DNA of 36,788 nucleotides, from positions 1 to 36,788 of the forward strand of contig JACPGI010000006.1 of the NCBI GenBank assembly GCA_016182565.1, in the 5' to 3' direction. The translations under genes and the position numbers were made by a program. The notes beneath the pieces are model-generated. The model searched no databases and had not been told where the DNA came from. It was given only the letters and a program-made list of their open reading frames with translations. This DNA is from a candidate division WWE3 bacterium. Lineage in GTDB: Bacteria; Patescibacteriota; WWE3; UBA101185; UBA10185. Below are positions 1 to 9,292 of this stretch, in pieces (within the stretch, counting starts at the first letter, position 1; each line of letters opens with the position of its first letter).

Positions 1-954
1 ATTTTTGAAATCTTGAAACAAAAACTCATCCTGGCCCTTAATTTTTGGAATAAAACTATTTAGATTTGAAGTTGAAAACTGCTGCATAGATGCAATTGCA
101 GATCTTATTAAGATTTCTGCTCTATCTTCTTTGTCAGAATGCGAGATAAATCTAATTAAAATAGTAAAACCCATCTTGGAAAGTTTATTTTCAATTGATT
201 TTATCTCCTGTTCCTGTGAAAAACTAAGCTTAAACACATCTGATTTTGGTTTTGCCCCATACCCAGTTGCTAAGTCATATTTCCCAGCTAGTGAGTCAAA
301 AAAGGTCCTTGTTAACTCCTGCACTTCTTTTCCGACCATTGAACCCACAGAATTACCAAGGGAAGGTGCTACAAGTGGGGTTCCTGCCCTTAGGGCATCA
401 ATGTATTTGTATCCGGCTTTTTGCCAGATGTCGGGTACTGGTTTTACAATAAGTTGCACCCATATTTCCTCTCCAGCCTTAGCCTCAGATAAAGCTGAAG
501 TTATGCTTGAAAGTGGATCAATTTCAAAATCCTTAAAGCTTTTGAGTGGGAAGTAATCCGGTTTTGATAAATGCATTGAGGCCGTCTTATAAAAACCATG
601 TTTAAACTCTGCGGGAACATAGTCATTAACCTTTGCAATGTGTGCTGTTGGGTATTGTCCGTAAATCTGGCTTTCCAGGGATTTTGAAATACTGCTTGGT
701 ACAATTGCATAAAATTTGATACTGCTATCTGTTGCAACAAACTCCAAAGAAAAGTGTTCCTGCTTGAAATTATCATCGCGAAGCAGTCCGTGGATTGTTG
801 CAAACATATGCTCTGCAGCAACCGGAGCAGTTCTTAGTTCACTACTTCTCACTTCAAGATTTTTTGGCACCTTTATTTCAAGAACATCAAACTGACCTGT
901 AAAATCAGATATCGCAGCGCGCTTGTATATTAGTTTTTTACTAAAAGGCCACAT
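1..954 (-). CDS. Partial CDS (runs off left edge): CPR-type T4SS/HerA-like ATPase, N-terminal region
   Basis: Not in the ORF track because no stop lies in the window. ATG at complement 954..952; 318 uninterrupted codons MWPFSKKLIYKRAAISDFTGQFDVLEIKVPKNLEVRSSELRTAPVAAEHMFATIHGLL...FYAIVPSSISKSLESQIYGQYPTAHIAKVNDYVP..., resembling the N-terminal region of DUF87/T4SS-like proteins common in CPR genomes. Confidence 0.75.
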   Translation of the reverse strand, partial: MWPFSKKLIYKRAAISDFTGQFDVLEIKVPKNLEVRSSELRTAPVAAEHMFATIHGLLRDDNFKQEHFSLEFVATDSSIKFYAIVPSSISKSLESQIYGQYPTAHIAKVNDYVPAEFKHGFYKTASMHLSKPDYFPLKSFKDFEIDPLSSITSALSEAKAGEEIWVQLIVKPVPDIWQKAGYKYIDALRAGTPLVAPSLGNSVGSMVGKEVQELTRTFFDSLAGKYDLATGYGAKPKSDVFKLSFSQEQEIKSIENKLSKMGFTILIRFISHSDKEDRAEILIRSAIASMQQFSTSNLNSFIPKIKGQDEFLFQDFKN

Positions 955-983
955 ATTATCTTTTTTAATTGCGGGAAAATAGA

Positions 984-1012
984 ACTCCCCGCCCTAATGC
1001 GGGGCGGGGAGT
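984..1012 (-). terminator. Perfect 11-bp GC-rich hairpin between two minus-strand genes (terminator/attenuator candidate)
   Basis: ACTCCCCGCCC (984-994) / GGGCGGGGAGT (1002-1012), 7-nt loop; only a short weak U-rich stretch follows on the minus strand. Confidence 0.5.
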
Positions 1013-1041
1013 AAGAAAGGAGAGAGACTACAAAGATTATC

Positions 1042-2130
1042 TCAGAGCGTTTCAGCGATGTCAAATCCAACAATTAGCATCACATCGGCTCTATTGGCTA
1101 TAGCTTCCTCACCGTGGTAGTCATTTTTGGAAATCACTTTTTCTATATTAAAAAAGCGCATTAAAGCCTTAACTGAAGCAAGTTCAACACCATCTGCTAC
1201 TAAAACAGACTTTGCGTAGCTTGTCTCTGTGCTCTCAGTCGCAATCACATGTCCCCCAATATTTTTGACAAGTCTAGTACCAAAGGTGGCAACACCAGAA
1301 ATATTTGTGCCATTCATAATTGCAAAGCTCTTTTCCTCCCTTGCTACCGCTGAATCAAAAGTCAAATCCCTAAGTATCTTATCCGTAAAATCTTCAAGCA
1401 TAAAATGGTCTATCCCATCATCATGGGTTATAAAACGATCGGAAGTTAGTCCATGCACAAATGTATAAAGTTCATACATCTCGGACATTTGAAGATCATT
1501 AATGGAATTAAAAGCAATACCAGACAAAATATCAAGATCAAATAAGTTTCCATTCTGACCACTTTCAAATAGACTAAACACTTGAGGTGCAATATCCTTA
1601 TTTACAACCAAAACCTTATCAACATTAAAACCAAAATCCCTTTTAACTAAGTTTTTCAAAAGCGTAATACCGGATGTAAGGTCTTTACCGTCAAGGGCAC
1701 CTATTTTCAGCGTATTTTGATATTTTTCCAATCCAAATCTTCCTGGTAAATCTCTTTCTAAGTCCAAAGGAATTTTGAAAGTAACTACTTTTTTCATCGT
1801 TATATCAAATAAAACTAAATCCACTGCATTGGTCCTAACATCATCATCTACACTTATTGAATCAACATTTACAAGAAGCAGTGAAACAATATCTTGATCT
1901 TTTATGTCATAAGAATTCATGGATTGAGCATTTGCCATAGATTTGTTAAGAGTCTTATAAAGTGAAACACCGGCAATAAAAAGAGCCGAAACTAGGATAA
2001 TACTAAAAAGAAAAATAGTTTTTTTTAAGGAAAGAATCGTTTTACGATTGAATAATAGTGGAGTTCTTTTGATAGAAGCTTTGCGCTTACGTGTTATTAA
2101 AGATGACTTATGGGCAGGCCTTGTGGGCAT
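1042..2130 (-). CDS. LytR C-terminal-domain-containing membrane-anchored protein
   Basis: Single N-terminal TM; C-terminal IMNGTNISGVATFGTRLVKNIGGHVIATEST...VADGV resembles LytR_C. Confidence 0.7.
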   Translation of the reverse strand: MPTRPAHKSSLITRKRKASIKRTPLLFNRKTILSLKKTIFLFSIILVSALFIAGVSLYKTLNKSMANAQSMNSYDIKDQDIVSLLLVNVDSISVDDDVRTNAVDLVLFDITMKKVVTFKIPLDLERDLPGRFGLEKYQNTLKIGALDGKDLTSGITLLKNLVKRDFGFNVDKVLVVNKDIAPQVFSLFESGQNGNLFDLDILSGIAFNSINDLQMSEMYELYTFVHGLTSDRFITHDDGIDHFMLEDFTDKILRDLTFDSAVAREEKSFAIMNGTNISGVATFGTRLVKNIGGHVIATESTETSYAKSVLVADGVELASVKALMRFFNIEKVISKNDYHGEEAIANRADVMLIVGFDIAETL

Positions 2131-2189
2131 TGTATATATTATGCAATAAACACACTTAATGTCCAGAGAAAATATGAAATATCATGGAA

Positions 2190-2984
2190 TTAATATGCAA
2201 ACTCTTTTGGGATAGGCGCTTTAAATTGTCGAGTTTCCTCAGTACTTGGCATAACAAAAGTAATTTGATGGGCGTGTAACATAAGTCTACCAAAAGTCTT
2301 CCTTGTACTAACACCTCGTCTTTGACCAGCATATAAGAAATCTCCAGCAATAGGGTGATTTAGTGCAGCCAAATGTACCCTAATCTGATGGGTTCTTCCG
2401 GTCTTTGGAAAAACCCTTAGAGCTGTATACTTTGCCCCATTTAACTCAAAAATATGATCTTTTTCAAACAATGTCACTGCAACCCTTCCTGTAGGAATAA
2501 CTGCCATTTTTAGTCTATTTTTTGGGTTTCGTGCCAAAGGTGCATTTATTTCAAATTTCTGGTCAGCTATTTCACCAATTGCATAAGCAAAGTAGTCTTT
2601 TAGCACAGTTCTTGACTTAAACTGCGCTTGTAAATAATTAAATGCGGCTTCGGTCTTTGCTATAACTAAAACACCAGAAGTGTCTTTATCAAGTCTATGC
2701 ACGATACCATTTCGAGACACAAAGTCGGAAACTACATCATCCTCTGTGTCATTAATGCCTGGTATATTTGTCATAACAGGATCTTTTGAGGCATCTAAAA
2801 CCCCTATATCTGTAGATAGGCTAGTATCAACCCCAGAAGCCACTTTTAATGGAAAATTTTTAATCAAAAAGTCCTGTACTGTGGGTGTGTTTTTTGTAGT
2901 TTCAGATCTATTTACTGTAATTCCGGCGGGCTTATTTATTACTAGAATTTCTTCATTTTGAAATAAAATTTCAATATCCTGCAT
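2190..2984 (-). CDS. RluA-family pseudouridine synthase
   Basis: VINKPAGITV, NGIVHRLDKDTSGVLVIAKT, GRTHQIRVHLAALNHPIAGD. Confidence 0.92.
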   Translation of the reverse strand: MQDIEILFQNEEILVINKPAGITVNRSETTKNTPTVQDFLIKNFPLKVASGVDTSLSTDIGVLDASKDPVMTNIPGINDTEDDVVSDFVSRNGIVHRLDKDTSGVLVIAKTEAAFNYLQAQFKSRTVLKDYFAYAIGEIADQKFEINAPLARNPKNRLKMAVIPTGRVAVTLFEKDHIFELNGAKYTALRVFPKTGRTHQIRVHLAALNHPIAGDFLYAGQRRGVSTRKTFGRLMLHAHQITFVMPSTEETRQFKAPIPKEFAY

Positions 2985-3008
2985 AGGAGATATCTTAACA
3001 TATACAGT

Positions 3009-3341
3009 TTAATTTAAGTCCATGGGATAGTCGCTTAAGGATGGGAACTCAATGTCTCTAAATGTTATGCCATGATCATAGTCGAAACCGAAAGCATCAC
3101 TAGAAATCTGACCTGAAGTGATATTTTTAACATATTGGTATGAAAATATGTGACATATTCTAATTTTTAACAAAACCATAGTTTCTAAAACTATATGAAT
3201 TAAAGGAAAAATTAAAAATACATCCAAAAGAAACTGTAAGAGTAAATTATCTTTAATATGGGGCAAATTGACGTAGTGTCCAAGTAGACCTATCAGGAGT
3301 AAAACAGCTTCAAAAAATGCCAAAGAGGCAAATTTACTCAT
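3009..3341 (-). CDS. Hypothetical small membrane protein
   Basis: 110 aa, two hydrophobic segments, collinear with the operon. Confidence 0.55.
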   Translation of the reverse strand: MSKFASLAFFEAVLLLIGLLGHYVNLPHIKDNLLLQFLLDVFLIFPLIHIVLETMVLLKIRICHIFSYQYVKNITSGQISSDAFGFDYDHGITFRDIEFPSLSDYPMDLN

Positions 3342-3342
3342 T

Positions 3343-3657
3343 TTATTTATTTTTAGGCATTGGATCTGTTATAAGTGTATAAATCGCTAATGTCAATACA
3401 CCAATATCTATGAGTATGTCGGCCAAATTAAATCTAAATAAGCCAAAAAAGCTAAATGGATCTGGAACACAGTAACCTAAAAGTCTAAAGTATAAGTTGT
3501 AGGACGCACCAAAAACAATAAATAAGATAAGCCACTTCCCCACTCTATCCCTGTATATAAACCAAAACCACAAAATAACAAATACCAAAACCAAAACATA
3601 ACCTAATAAATATGTCGGGGTACTTATAATTCCAGAAAAAATATGGCTGCAGTTCAT
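3343..3657 (-). CDS. Signal peptidase II-like protein, short and divergent
   Basis: GASYNLYFRLLGYCVPDPFSFFGLFRFNLADILIDIGVLTL aligns with the LspA G..NL.DR...VVDF..FN.AD pattern. Confidence 0.65.
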   Translation of the reverse strand: MNCSHIFSGIISTPTYLLGYVLVLVFVILWFWFIYRDRVGKWLILFIVFGASYNLYFRLLGYCVPDPFSFFGLFRFNLADILIDIGVLTLAIYTLITDPMPKNK

Positions 3658-3716
3658 TTTAAATTAATAAATATATGGACGACTGTAGCTTTAGCAAAAA
3701 ATATCAACACTATTAT

Positions 3717-4067
3717 TTAGATGGCGTGTTCAAAGCAAGTAGTGGCCTCAGGATAAACTTCTAAACGAGCTTGATCTATTACCCCACTACAAATTTCGCA
3801 CAAACCGTAACTTCCTGTTTCCATTAAGTTTAAGGCCTTATCAACCTGAAACAAAGATTTTTGTAAATCATGTAGTTTAATTTGAGTCTCTTCATGAGCA
3901 AGATCCTCATAAGCTTCATCTGCATCCTCAGAATTACCGTCAGCTCTACTTAAATCATGGTAGGTATCTTCTCCGTTTAGAAGTTTTAACTCTTCAGATA
4001 GGGCTAGTTTTTTGGTTTGCAATTTATTTTTTAATTCGGCTAATGATTCTTGCGACAACTTCATCAT
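3717..4067 (-). CDS. DksA/TraR-type zinc-finger protein
   Basis: Coiled-coil N-terminus, then LMETGSYGLCEICSGVIDQARLEVYPEATTCFEH; start set at the MMKLSQE methionine. Confidence 0.8.
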   Translation of the reverse strand: MMKLSQESLAELKNKLQTKKLALSEELKLLNGEDTYHDLSRADGNSEDADEAYEDLAHEETQIKLHDLQKSLFQVDKALNLMETGSYGLCEICSGVIDQARLEVYPEATTCFEHAI

Positions 4068-4710
4068 GTGATATTCTCCATCTAAATCCAAATACAATAA
4101 AACCAAGTGTAACTAATACACAGTAAAAGATCAAATTATCTTTAACACCAAAAAAATAAATACCAAGTGCAGTGTTTAACACTGTAAATAGACAAAACCC
4201 ATACCCCGACCTTAACTTGGTAGTTCTTAACCTAGCTAGAAGAGCATAAACAAAAATCCAAGCAGCAAAACCAAACAGAAAGTTGAATTTAGCCTGCAGA
4301 CCAATGTAACCTAAGGCCACAGCAGAAAAAGCAAGAGCTAATCCCATAGAGAAAATATCGATAATATGGTAAAAAGACCAATTCCAAGATCTGCAAAAAA
4401 GAAATATAGGTAATATAAAACCTATTAGAGCTCCTAGGAGATTAAAACCAGGTGTCCATACTCTAACTATTTGAAGAAAGAAAGCACCGGCTGTCACAGA
4501 ATGATCTAAAGCAAAAAAAGTTCTTGAAAATAAAATGCTAATAAATGAAGACACTAAAAGCATGTCAAAAAGCCTCTCTTCGTCAAATCCGTCTTTTTTC
4601 CCCTCACTCCAGACTGTAAACGCCAGAAGTAAAAATCCAAAAAATAGAAATATTCCAAAGGAGTTTATAGAAACACCACTTATTATTAATTGACTAGGTA
4701 TACTAAACAT
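4024..4710 (-). CDS. Prolipoprotein diacylglyceryl transferase (Lgt)-like membrane protein, divergent
   Basis: N-terminal SINSFGIFLFFGFLLLAF..W...KKDGFDEERLFDMLLVS resembles Lgt; multiple TM segments. Confidence 0.6.
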   Translation of the reverse strand: MFSIPSQLIISGVSINSFGIFLFFGFLLLAFTVWSEGKKDGFDEERLFDMLLVSSFISILFSRTFFALDHSVTAGAFFLQIVRVWTPGFNLLGALIGFILPIFLFCRSWNWSFYHIIDIFSMGLALAFSAVALGYIGLQAKFNFLFGFAAWIFVYALLARLRTTKLRSGYGFCLFTVLNTALGIYFFGVKDNLIFYCVLVTLGFIVFGFRWRISHDEVVARIISRIKK

Positions 4711-4750
4711 TTTTATAAAACCCTTAGCTTTTTTAATTTTTTAAATACAC

Positions 4751-5305
4751 TCAGGCTTTGGAGACATAGTCGCCGGACTCTGTGTTGATTTTTACTATAT
4801 CACCAATTTTTATAAATGTTGGAACTTTAACAAAAGTACCATTTGATAAAGTGGCATCCTTGTAGGTGTTTGTGACAGTATTTCCTTTAAATCCGGGCTC
4901 AGTGTATAAAATTTCAAAAATCATAGATTTTGGAAGTTCTATTGATATTGGATTATCATTAAAATACAAAACCTGGACAGTCTCACCTTCTTTTAAAAAT
5001 TTGGCTGACTCCCCTACTATCTCTTCATTTACAGTAGTCTGCTCATATGTAGAGGGACTCATAAATATATAACCCGTATCATCTTTATAAATATATTGAA
5101 GATTTCCTCTGGATACATCTGCCTCATCTATTTTCTCTGTAGAACCCCAACTTTTCTCAATAACATTTCCGTTTAACAAATTTTTAGATTTAACACGTAC
5201 AGTAGCACCGCCACGTGCTGTTTTAATGTGCTCATATTTGACCACCTGATATGGAATTTCCTGATCTTTAAATATTCTGCCTGTTTTTAATTCTGATGCT
5301 AACAT
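4751..5305 (-). CDS. efp: Elongation factor P
   Basis: Full three-domain EF-P; HIKTARGGATVRVK loop; C-terminal GDIVKINTESGDYVSKA. Confidence 0.95.
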   Translation of the reverse strand: MLASELKTGRIFKDQEIPYQVVKYEHIKTARGGATVRVKSKNLLNGNVIEKSWGSTEKIDEADVSRGNLQYIYKDDTGYIFMSPSTYEQTTVNEEIVGESAKFLKEGETVQVLYFNDNPISIELPKSMIFEILYTEPGFKGNTVTNTYKDATLSNGTFVKVPTFIKIGDIVKINTESGDYVSKA

Positions 5306-5349
5306 AAACGCTCACCTTACTGTAATAAATACAAACTATGCTTAAGTAT

Positions 5350-5436
5350 TGGTGGGCAAGGAGGGACTCGAACCCTCACGGGATTAACTCCCATTGGTTT
5401 TTGAGACCAACGCGTATACCATTCCGCCACTTGCCC
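5350..5436 (-). tRNA. tRNA-Leu (anticodon CAA), CCA encoded
   Basis: Acceptor GGGCAAG/CTTGCCC, anticodon arm TTGGT-CTCAAAA-ACCAA, long variable arm, T arm GAGGG-TTCGAGT-CCCTC, ACCA 3' end. Confidence 0.95.
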
Positions 5437-5533
5437 AGTTTTACCTTTGATATCAACATTTGAGATTTTACCATAAAGAGTATAGAATCGACGAAAGTTT
5501 GTCTTTATACTCCATGTAAAAAGAGAGGAAAAT

Positions 5534-5737
5534 ATGACCACTACACAAAAAACAGTACGGGACATAAACTCGGGGATCATTTACCTCACATCCCCGTTGC
5601 CAAATCAAACAATGGGAATACCACTGACCATGCTTCCTGATGCACAACCAGGTGACACTATCAACATAACTCTTGATGAAAATAAACCTGTATCTGCAGA
5701 ACACATTGGTCATGTACACCTGTGTTCAAATGATTAA
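5534..5737 (+). CDS. Small hypothetical protein (67 aa), monocistronic
   Basis: AGAGGA Shine-Dalgarno before the ATG; TTGAGA-17-TAGAAT upstream (5460-5488); hairpin after the stop. Confidence 0.55.
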   Translation: MTTTQKTVRDINSGIIYLTSPLPNQTMGIPLTMLPDAQPGDTINITLDENKPVSAEHIGHVHLCSND

Positions 5738-5753
5738 CTTGTAATTCTGATTG

Positions 5754-5785
5754 GTATGAGGTGCCGATGTAACAACACCTCATAC
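5754..5785 (+). terminator. Perfect 10-bp hairpin between convergent 67-aa ORF and dnaB
   Basis: GTATGAGGTG (5754-5763) / CACCTCATAC (5776-5785). Confidence 0.5.
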
Positions 5786-5828
5786 AGATCTAACTAATTA
5801 TATATTCTGTTCAATTTGCCTATTTCTA

Positions 5829-7174
5829 TTATTTCTGACTATTTGAACCAGTATCAGTTTCAAAAAACCTTGTCCTATCACCTTTAAAGAAAAGTGGTAT
5901 ATCACCTGTTGCACCATTTCTGTGCTTTTGGATGGATAAAATGTGGTTTACTCTATCCTCATCGTCAGGTCTGTATAAAAACATGACTACGTCTGCGTCC
6001 TGTTCAATAGATCCAGAATCTCTAAGATCAGAAAGTTGTGGCCTTTTGTCACCACCCCTTTGTTCAACAGCACGAGACAACTGAGACAAAGCTAAGACAG
6101 GAACTTTAAGTTCTCTTGCTAAATTTTTTAAAGCTTGGGAGATTTCGGATACTTCTTGTACTCTACTTTCCAGATTTCGGCCTTTTACCAACTGTAAGTA
6201 ATCAACAATTATTAGATCAATTTTATGTTCAAGCATCATTCTCCTTGCTTTTGTTCGCATTTCCATAACTCCAATACCCGGAGTGTCATCAATAAAAAAT
6301 GGTGCTTCTGCTAACTCCCCCGCTGCTATAGAATATTTTTCAAAATCCTCGGCTTCTAAGTTACCGGTAGCAATTCTCCAGTTATCAATATCTCCCTGCA
6401 CAGAGATCATCCTATCAACTACTGACTCACGGCCCATCTCAAGTGAAAATAAAATAATGCCCTTTTTATGGCTTACTGAGGCAAGTTGACCTATGTTTAA
6501 AGCCAAAGAAGTTTTACCAACGGATGGTCGTGCAGCCAAAATAATCAAATTTTCTTTTTGGAGGCCTGAAAGCATACGATCCAAGCTTTTTAAACCAGTC
6601 GGTACTCCTCTTAAAGCACCTCTTGTTTTACTTAATTCATCAAGTCTTTCAAAAGTAATTTCAAGTACTTGGCTTACCGGCACAAAATCCTGATGAATCT
6701 TATCCTGTGAAACCGAAAATAGTGCTTGCTCTGCACTATCAAGCATATTTGAAACTTCCTCTGATCCATAGGCCATTTCGGATATTTGGGCAGAAGCTGT
6801 AATGAGAGAGCGTCTTATGGCGTGATCACGAATAATTCTCCCGTAATGTTCTATATTTGCAGCAGTAGGAACTGCATTTACAAGATCAGTAAGATAAGAA
6901 ACCCCTCCAACCTTTCCAAACCTTCTATTCTTTTCAACTCATCGGGTACTGTAATAAGATCAGCAGGTTCTCTTTTTTCGTAAAGATTTAAGATTGCTTC
7001 ATAAATCATCTCGTGGGCATTGCGGTAAAAATGCCGGGGTGTCAAAAACTCAACAACTTTAACAATAGATTCAGAATCCAAAAGCAAAGCACCAAGTACG
7101 GACTTCTCCGCATCAATATCATGCGGGGGTACACTGCGGTCTACATTTTTTTTGTTGTGTTCATAATTTGCCAT
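5829..7174 (-). pseudogene. dnaB: Replicative DNA helicase DnaB interrupted by an apparent 1-nt frameshift near 6902-6905
   Basis: N-terminal frame 6878..7174 (NKKNVDRSVPPHDIDAEKSVLGALLLD...) and C-terminal frame continuing upstream of 6776 as GVSYLTDLVNAVPTAANIEHYGRIIRDHAIRRSLITASAQISEMAYG...; one extra G in the GGGG run rejoins them. Confidence 0.85.
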
Positions 7175-7250
7175 AGGCTACTACATTTCTACAACATCTG
7201 AAGACAGAAATATATAGTCTGCCTGCTTAAATGTAAGCTGAACTTAGTTA

Positions 7251-7901
7251 TTAATGGGTAGGATTTAAAACAACAACTTCGGTTTCTTCCGGAATTTCAC
7301 CTTTTGTTATCTTGAGTTTGTCCTGCGTAGTGACGTTTTCAACACCCATTTCATCCAAAAACTTCTTTAACTCCCCCATATCTTTAGTTAAAGGATTTGC
7401 CTTATCTTCTTTGTAGTGCATGGGAATAACTACACCTGGTTCAATAGAAGAAATGAGTTTAGAGGCCTCTTCCGCATCAATTGTATAAAATCCACCAACA
7501 GGTACCATCAATACATCAATATCTAAAATCTTTTCTAAAGTTTCTTTATTTAACAAATGCCCCAAATCCCCAACATGTAATATATTCATGTCGTCAATTG
7601 TTATTTGAAACATCGTATTTTTACCACGGTCCTTACCCTCTTTATCATCGTGAAAGGTGGTAATACCCTCTATATAAACGTCATTTATTTCGTACTCACC
7701 GGGAGTTGTAATTGCAAGTTTATAACCAGACACTCCGTCTAGGAAACTGTGATCATCGTGCTCATGGGAAGTTAAAACAACATCGGTAGTCAGTTTGGGA
7801 AGTTTATAACCAGTTTTGTCAGGATCGTAGGGATCTATGACAAGCTCTAAGTTTTTACCTTTTATTTTGAAGCACGAATGCCCTATGTATGTAATTTCCA
7901 T
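7251..7901 (-). CDS. MBL-fold metal-dependent hydrolase (UlaG/UPF0173-like)
   Basis: IGHSCFKIKGKNLELVIDPYDP...VVLTSHEHDDHS. Confidence 0.85.
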   Translation of the reverse strand: MEITYIGHSCFKIKGKNLELVIDPYDPDKTGYKLPKLTTDVVLTSHEHDDHSFLDGVSGYKLAITTPGEYEINDVYIEGITTFHDDKEGKDRGKNTMFQITIDDMNILHVGDLGHLLNKETLEKILDIDVLMVPVGGFYTIDAEEASKLISSIEPGVVIPMHYKEDKANPLTKDMGELKKFLDEMGVENVTTQDKLKITKGEIPEETEVVVLNPTH

Positions 7902-7965
7902 GTGGATATATTAGCACAAGGATTTATTTAGCAAATAGCATAAAAATCAGCTATCATTACTGTCG

Positions 7966-9279
7966 ATGAATAATACAAGAATATCAACTCAACCATATAA
8001 AGGCTCAAGGGACTTCTATCCAGAAGATCTAAGGCTACGCGATTACATTTTTGGTATTTGGCGCGAGGTATGCAAAAGTTATGGCTACGAAGAATATGAC
8101 GGTCCGTTTTTGGAATCATTTGAGCTTTATGCAGCAAAAAGCGGGGAGGAGCTTGTAAACGAACAGCTTTACTCTTTCACTGATCGTGGGGAAAGAAAAA
8201 TTGCAATAAGACCAGAGATGACACCCACTCTAGCAAGAATGGTAGCTGCTAAATATAAGGCTTTAAACTTTCCTATCAGGTGGTTTTCAATTCCCAACTT
8301 ATGGCGATATGAAAAGCCCCAAAGAGGGAGGCTTAGAGAATTTTTTCAACTAAATGTTGATGTTATGGGTATTGATGAAATTTCAGCTGATTTTGAAGTA
8401 ATGTGTCTTGCTATAGATATTATGAAAAGGGCGGGAGCAAAAGAAGGTATGTTTGAACTTAGAATTAATAATAGAAAATTGATGGATGAGTTCTATAACT
8501 TTCTTGGACTAACCATTGAACAAAAAATTGAGTTTAGTAAAGTACTTGATAAAAAAGCAAAAATTTCACCAGAGGATTTTAATAAAATACTTGAAGAAAA
8601 GGTACTGCTTAGTGAAAATCAGATAAAAGATGTAAATAATCTACTATCACAACCCAACACTCTACTGGAACAAATGCTTTCACAGAAGTCAAATGGTGCC
8701 AAAGAAGTAAAAGAATTACTCAAAAAAGTAAAAGATGCAAATCTTGAAAATTTTATAAAATTTGATCCCACGATTGTAAGAGGACTCGCCTACTACACTG
8801 GGATAGTTTTTGAACAATTTGATTTAAATCCACAGAATACTAGAGCGATGTTTGGTGGGGGTAGGTACAATGATTTAGTAAAAATCTTTGCAGATGCTTC
8901 TGTACCTGCAACAGGCTTTGGTATGGGAGATGTCACATTTATGGATTTTCTGACAGCCTGGAAACTTTTACCTCAAAATCAAGATGAGCTAGATTACATG
9001 ATTACAAGGTGGCCAGAAACAAATCCAGAAAAAGCAACAATTTACGAAAATCTTGCAAGTGAAATAGCTATAAAATTAAGAGCCAAAGGAAAAAAAGTTT
9101 TGGTATGGCTTGACAATTTCTCAAAACTGGACAAGCAACTTAAATTTGCTGAACGTAAAAATGCTTCTATGGCTGTAATTTTTGGAGAAAATGAAATAAA
9201 AGATAAGACTGTAATAATAAAAAATCTCCGGACTAGCACACAAGAAATTCTACTCCTTGAAGATTTTTTAAAAAACTAA
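7966..9279 (+). CDS. hisS: Histidyl-tRNA synthetase
   Basis: RGSRDFYPED-like N-terminus (KGSRDFYPEDLRLRDYIF), RPEMTPTLARM, GLAYYTGIVFE, GGGRYNDLV. Confidence 0.93.
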   Translation: MNNTRISTQPYKGSRDFYPEDLRLRDYIFGIWREVCKSYGYEEYDGPFLESFELYAAKSGEELVNEQLYSFTDRGERKIAIRPEMTPTLARMVAAKYKALNFPIRWFSIPNLWRYEKPQRGRLREFFQLNVDVMGIDEISADFEVMCLAIDIMKRAGAKEGMFELRINNRKLMDEFYNFLGLTIEQKIEFSKVLDKKAKISPEDFNKILEEKVLLSENQIKDVNNLLSQPNTLLEQMLSQKSNGAKEVKELLKKVKDANLENFIKFDPTIVRGLAYYTGIVFEQFDLNPQNTRAMFGGGRYNDLVKIFADASVPATGFGMGDVTFMDFLTAWKLLPQNQDELDYMITRWPETNPEKATIYENLASEIAIKLRAKGKKVLVWLDNFSKLDKQLKFAERKNASMAVIFGENEIKDKTVIIKNLRTSTQEILLLEDFLKN

Positions 9280-9292
9280 TTAAACTTGAAAT

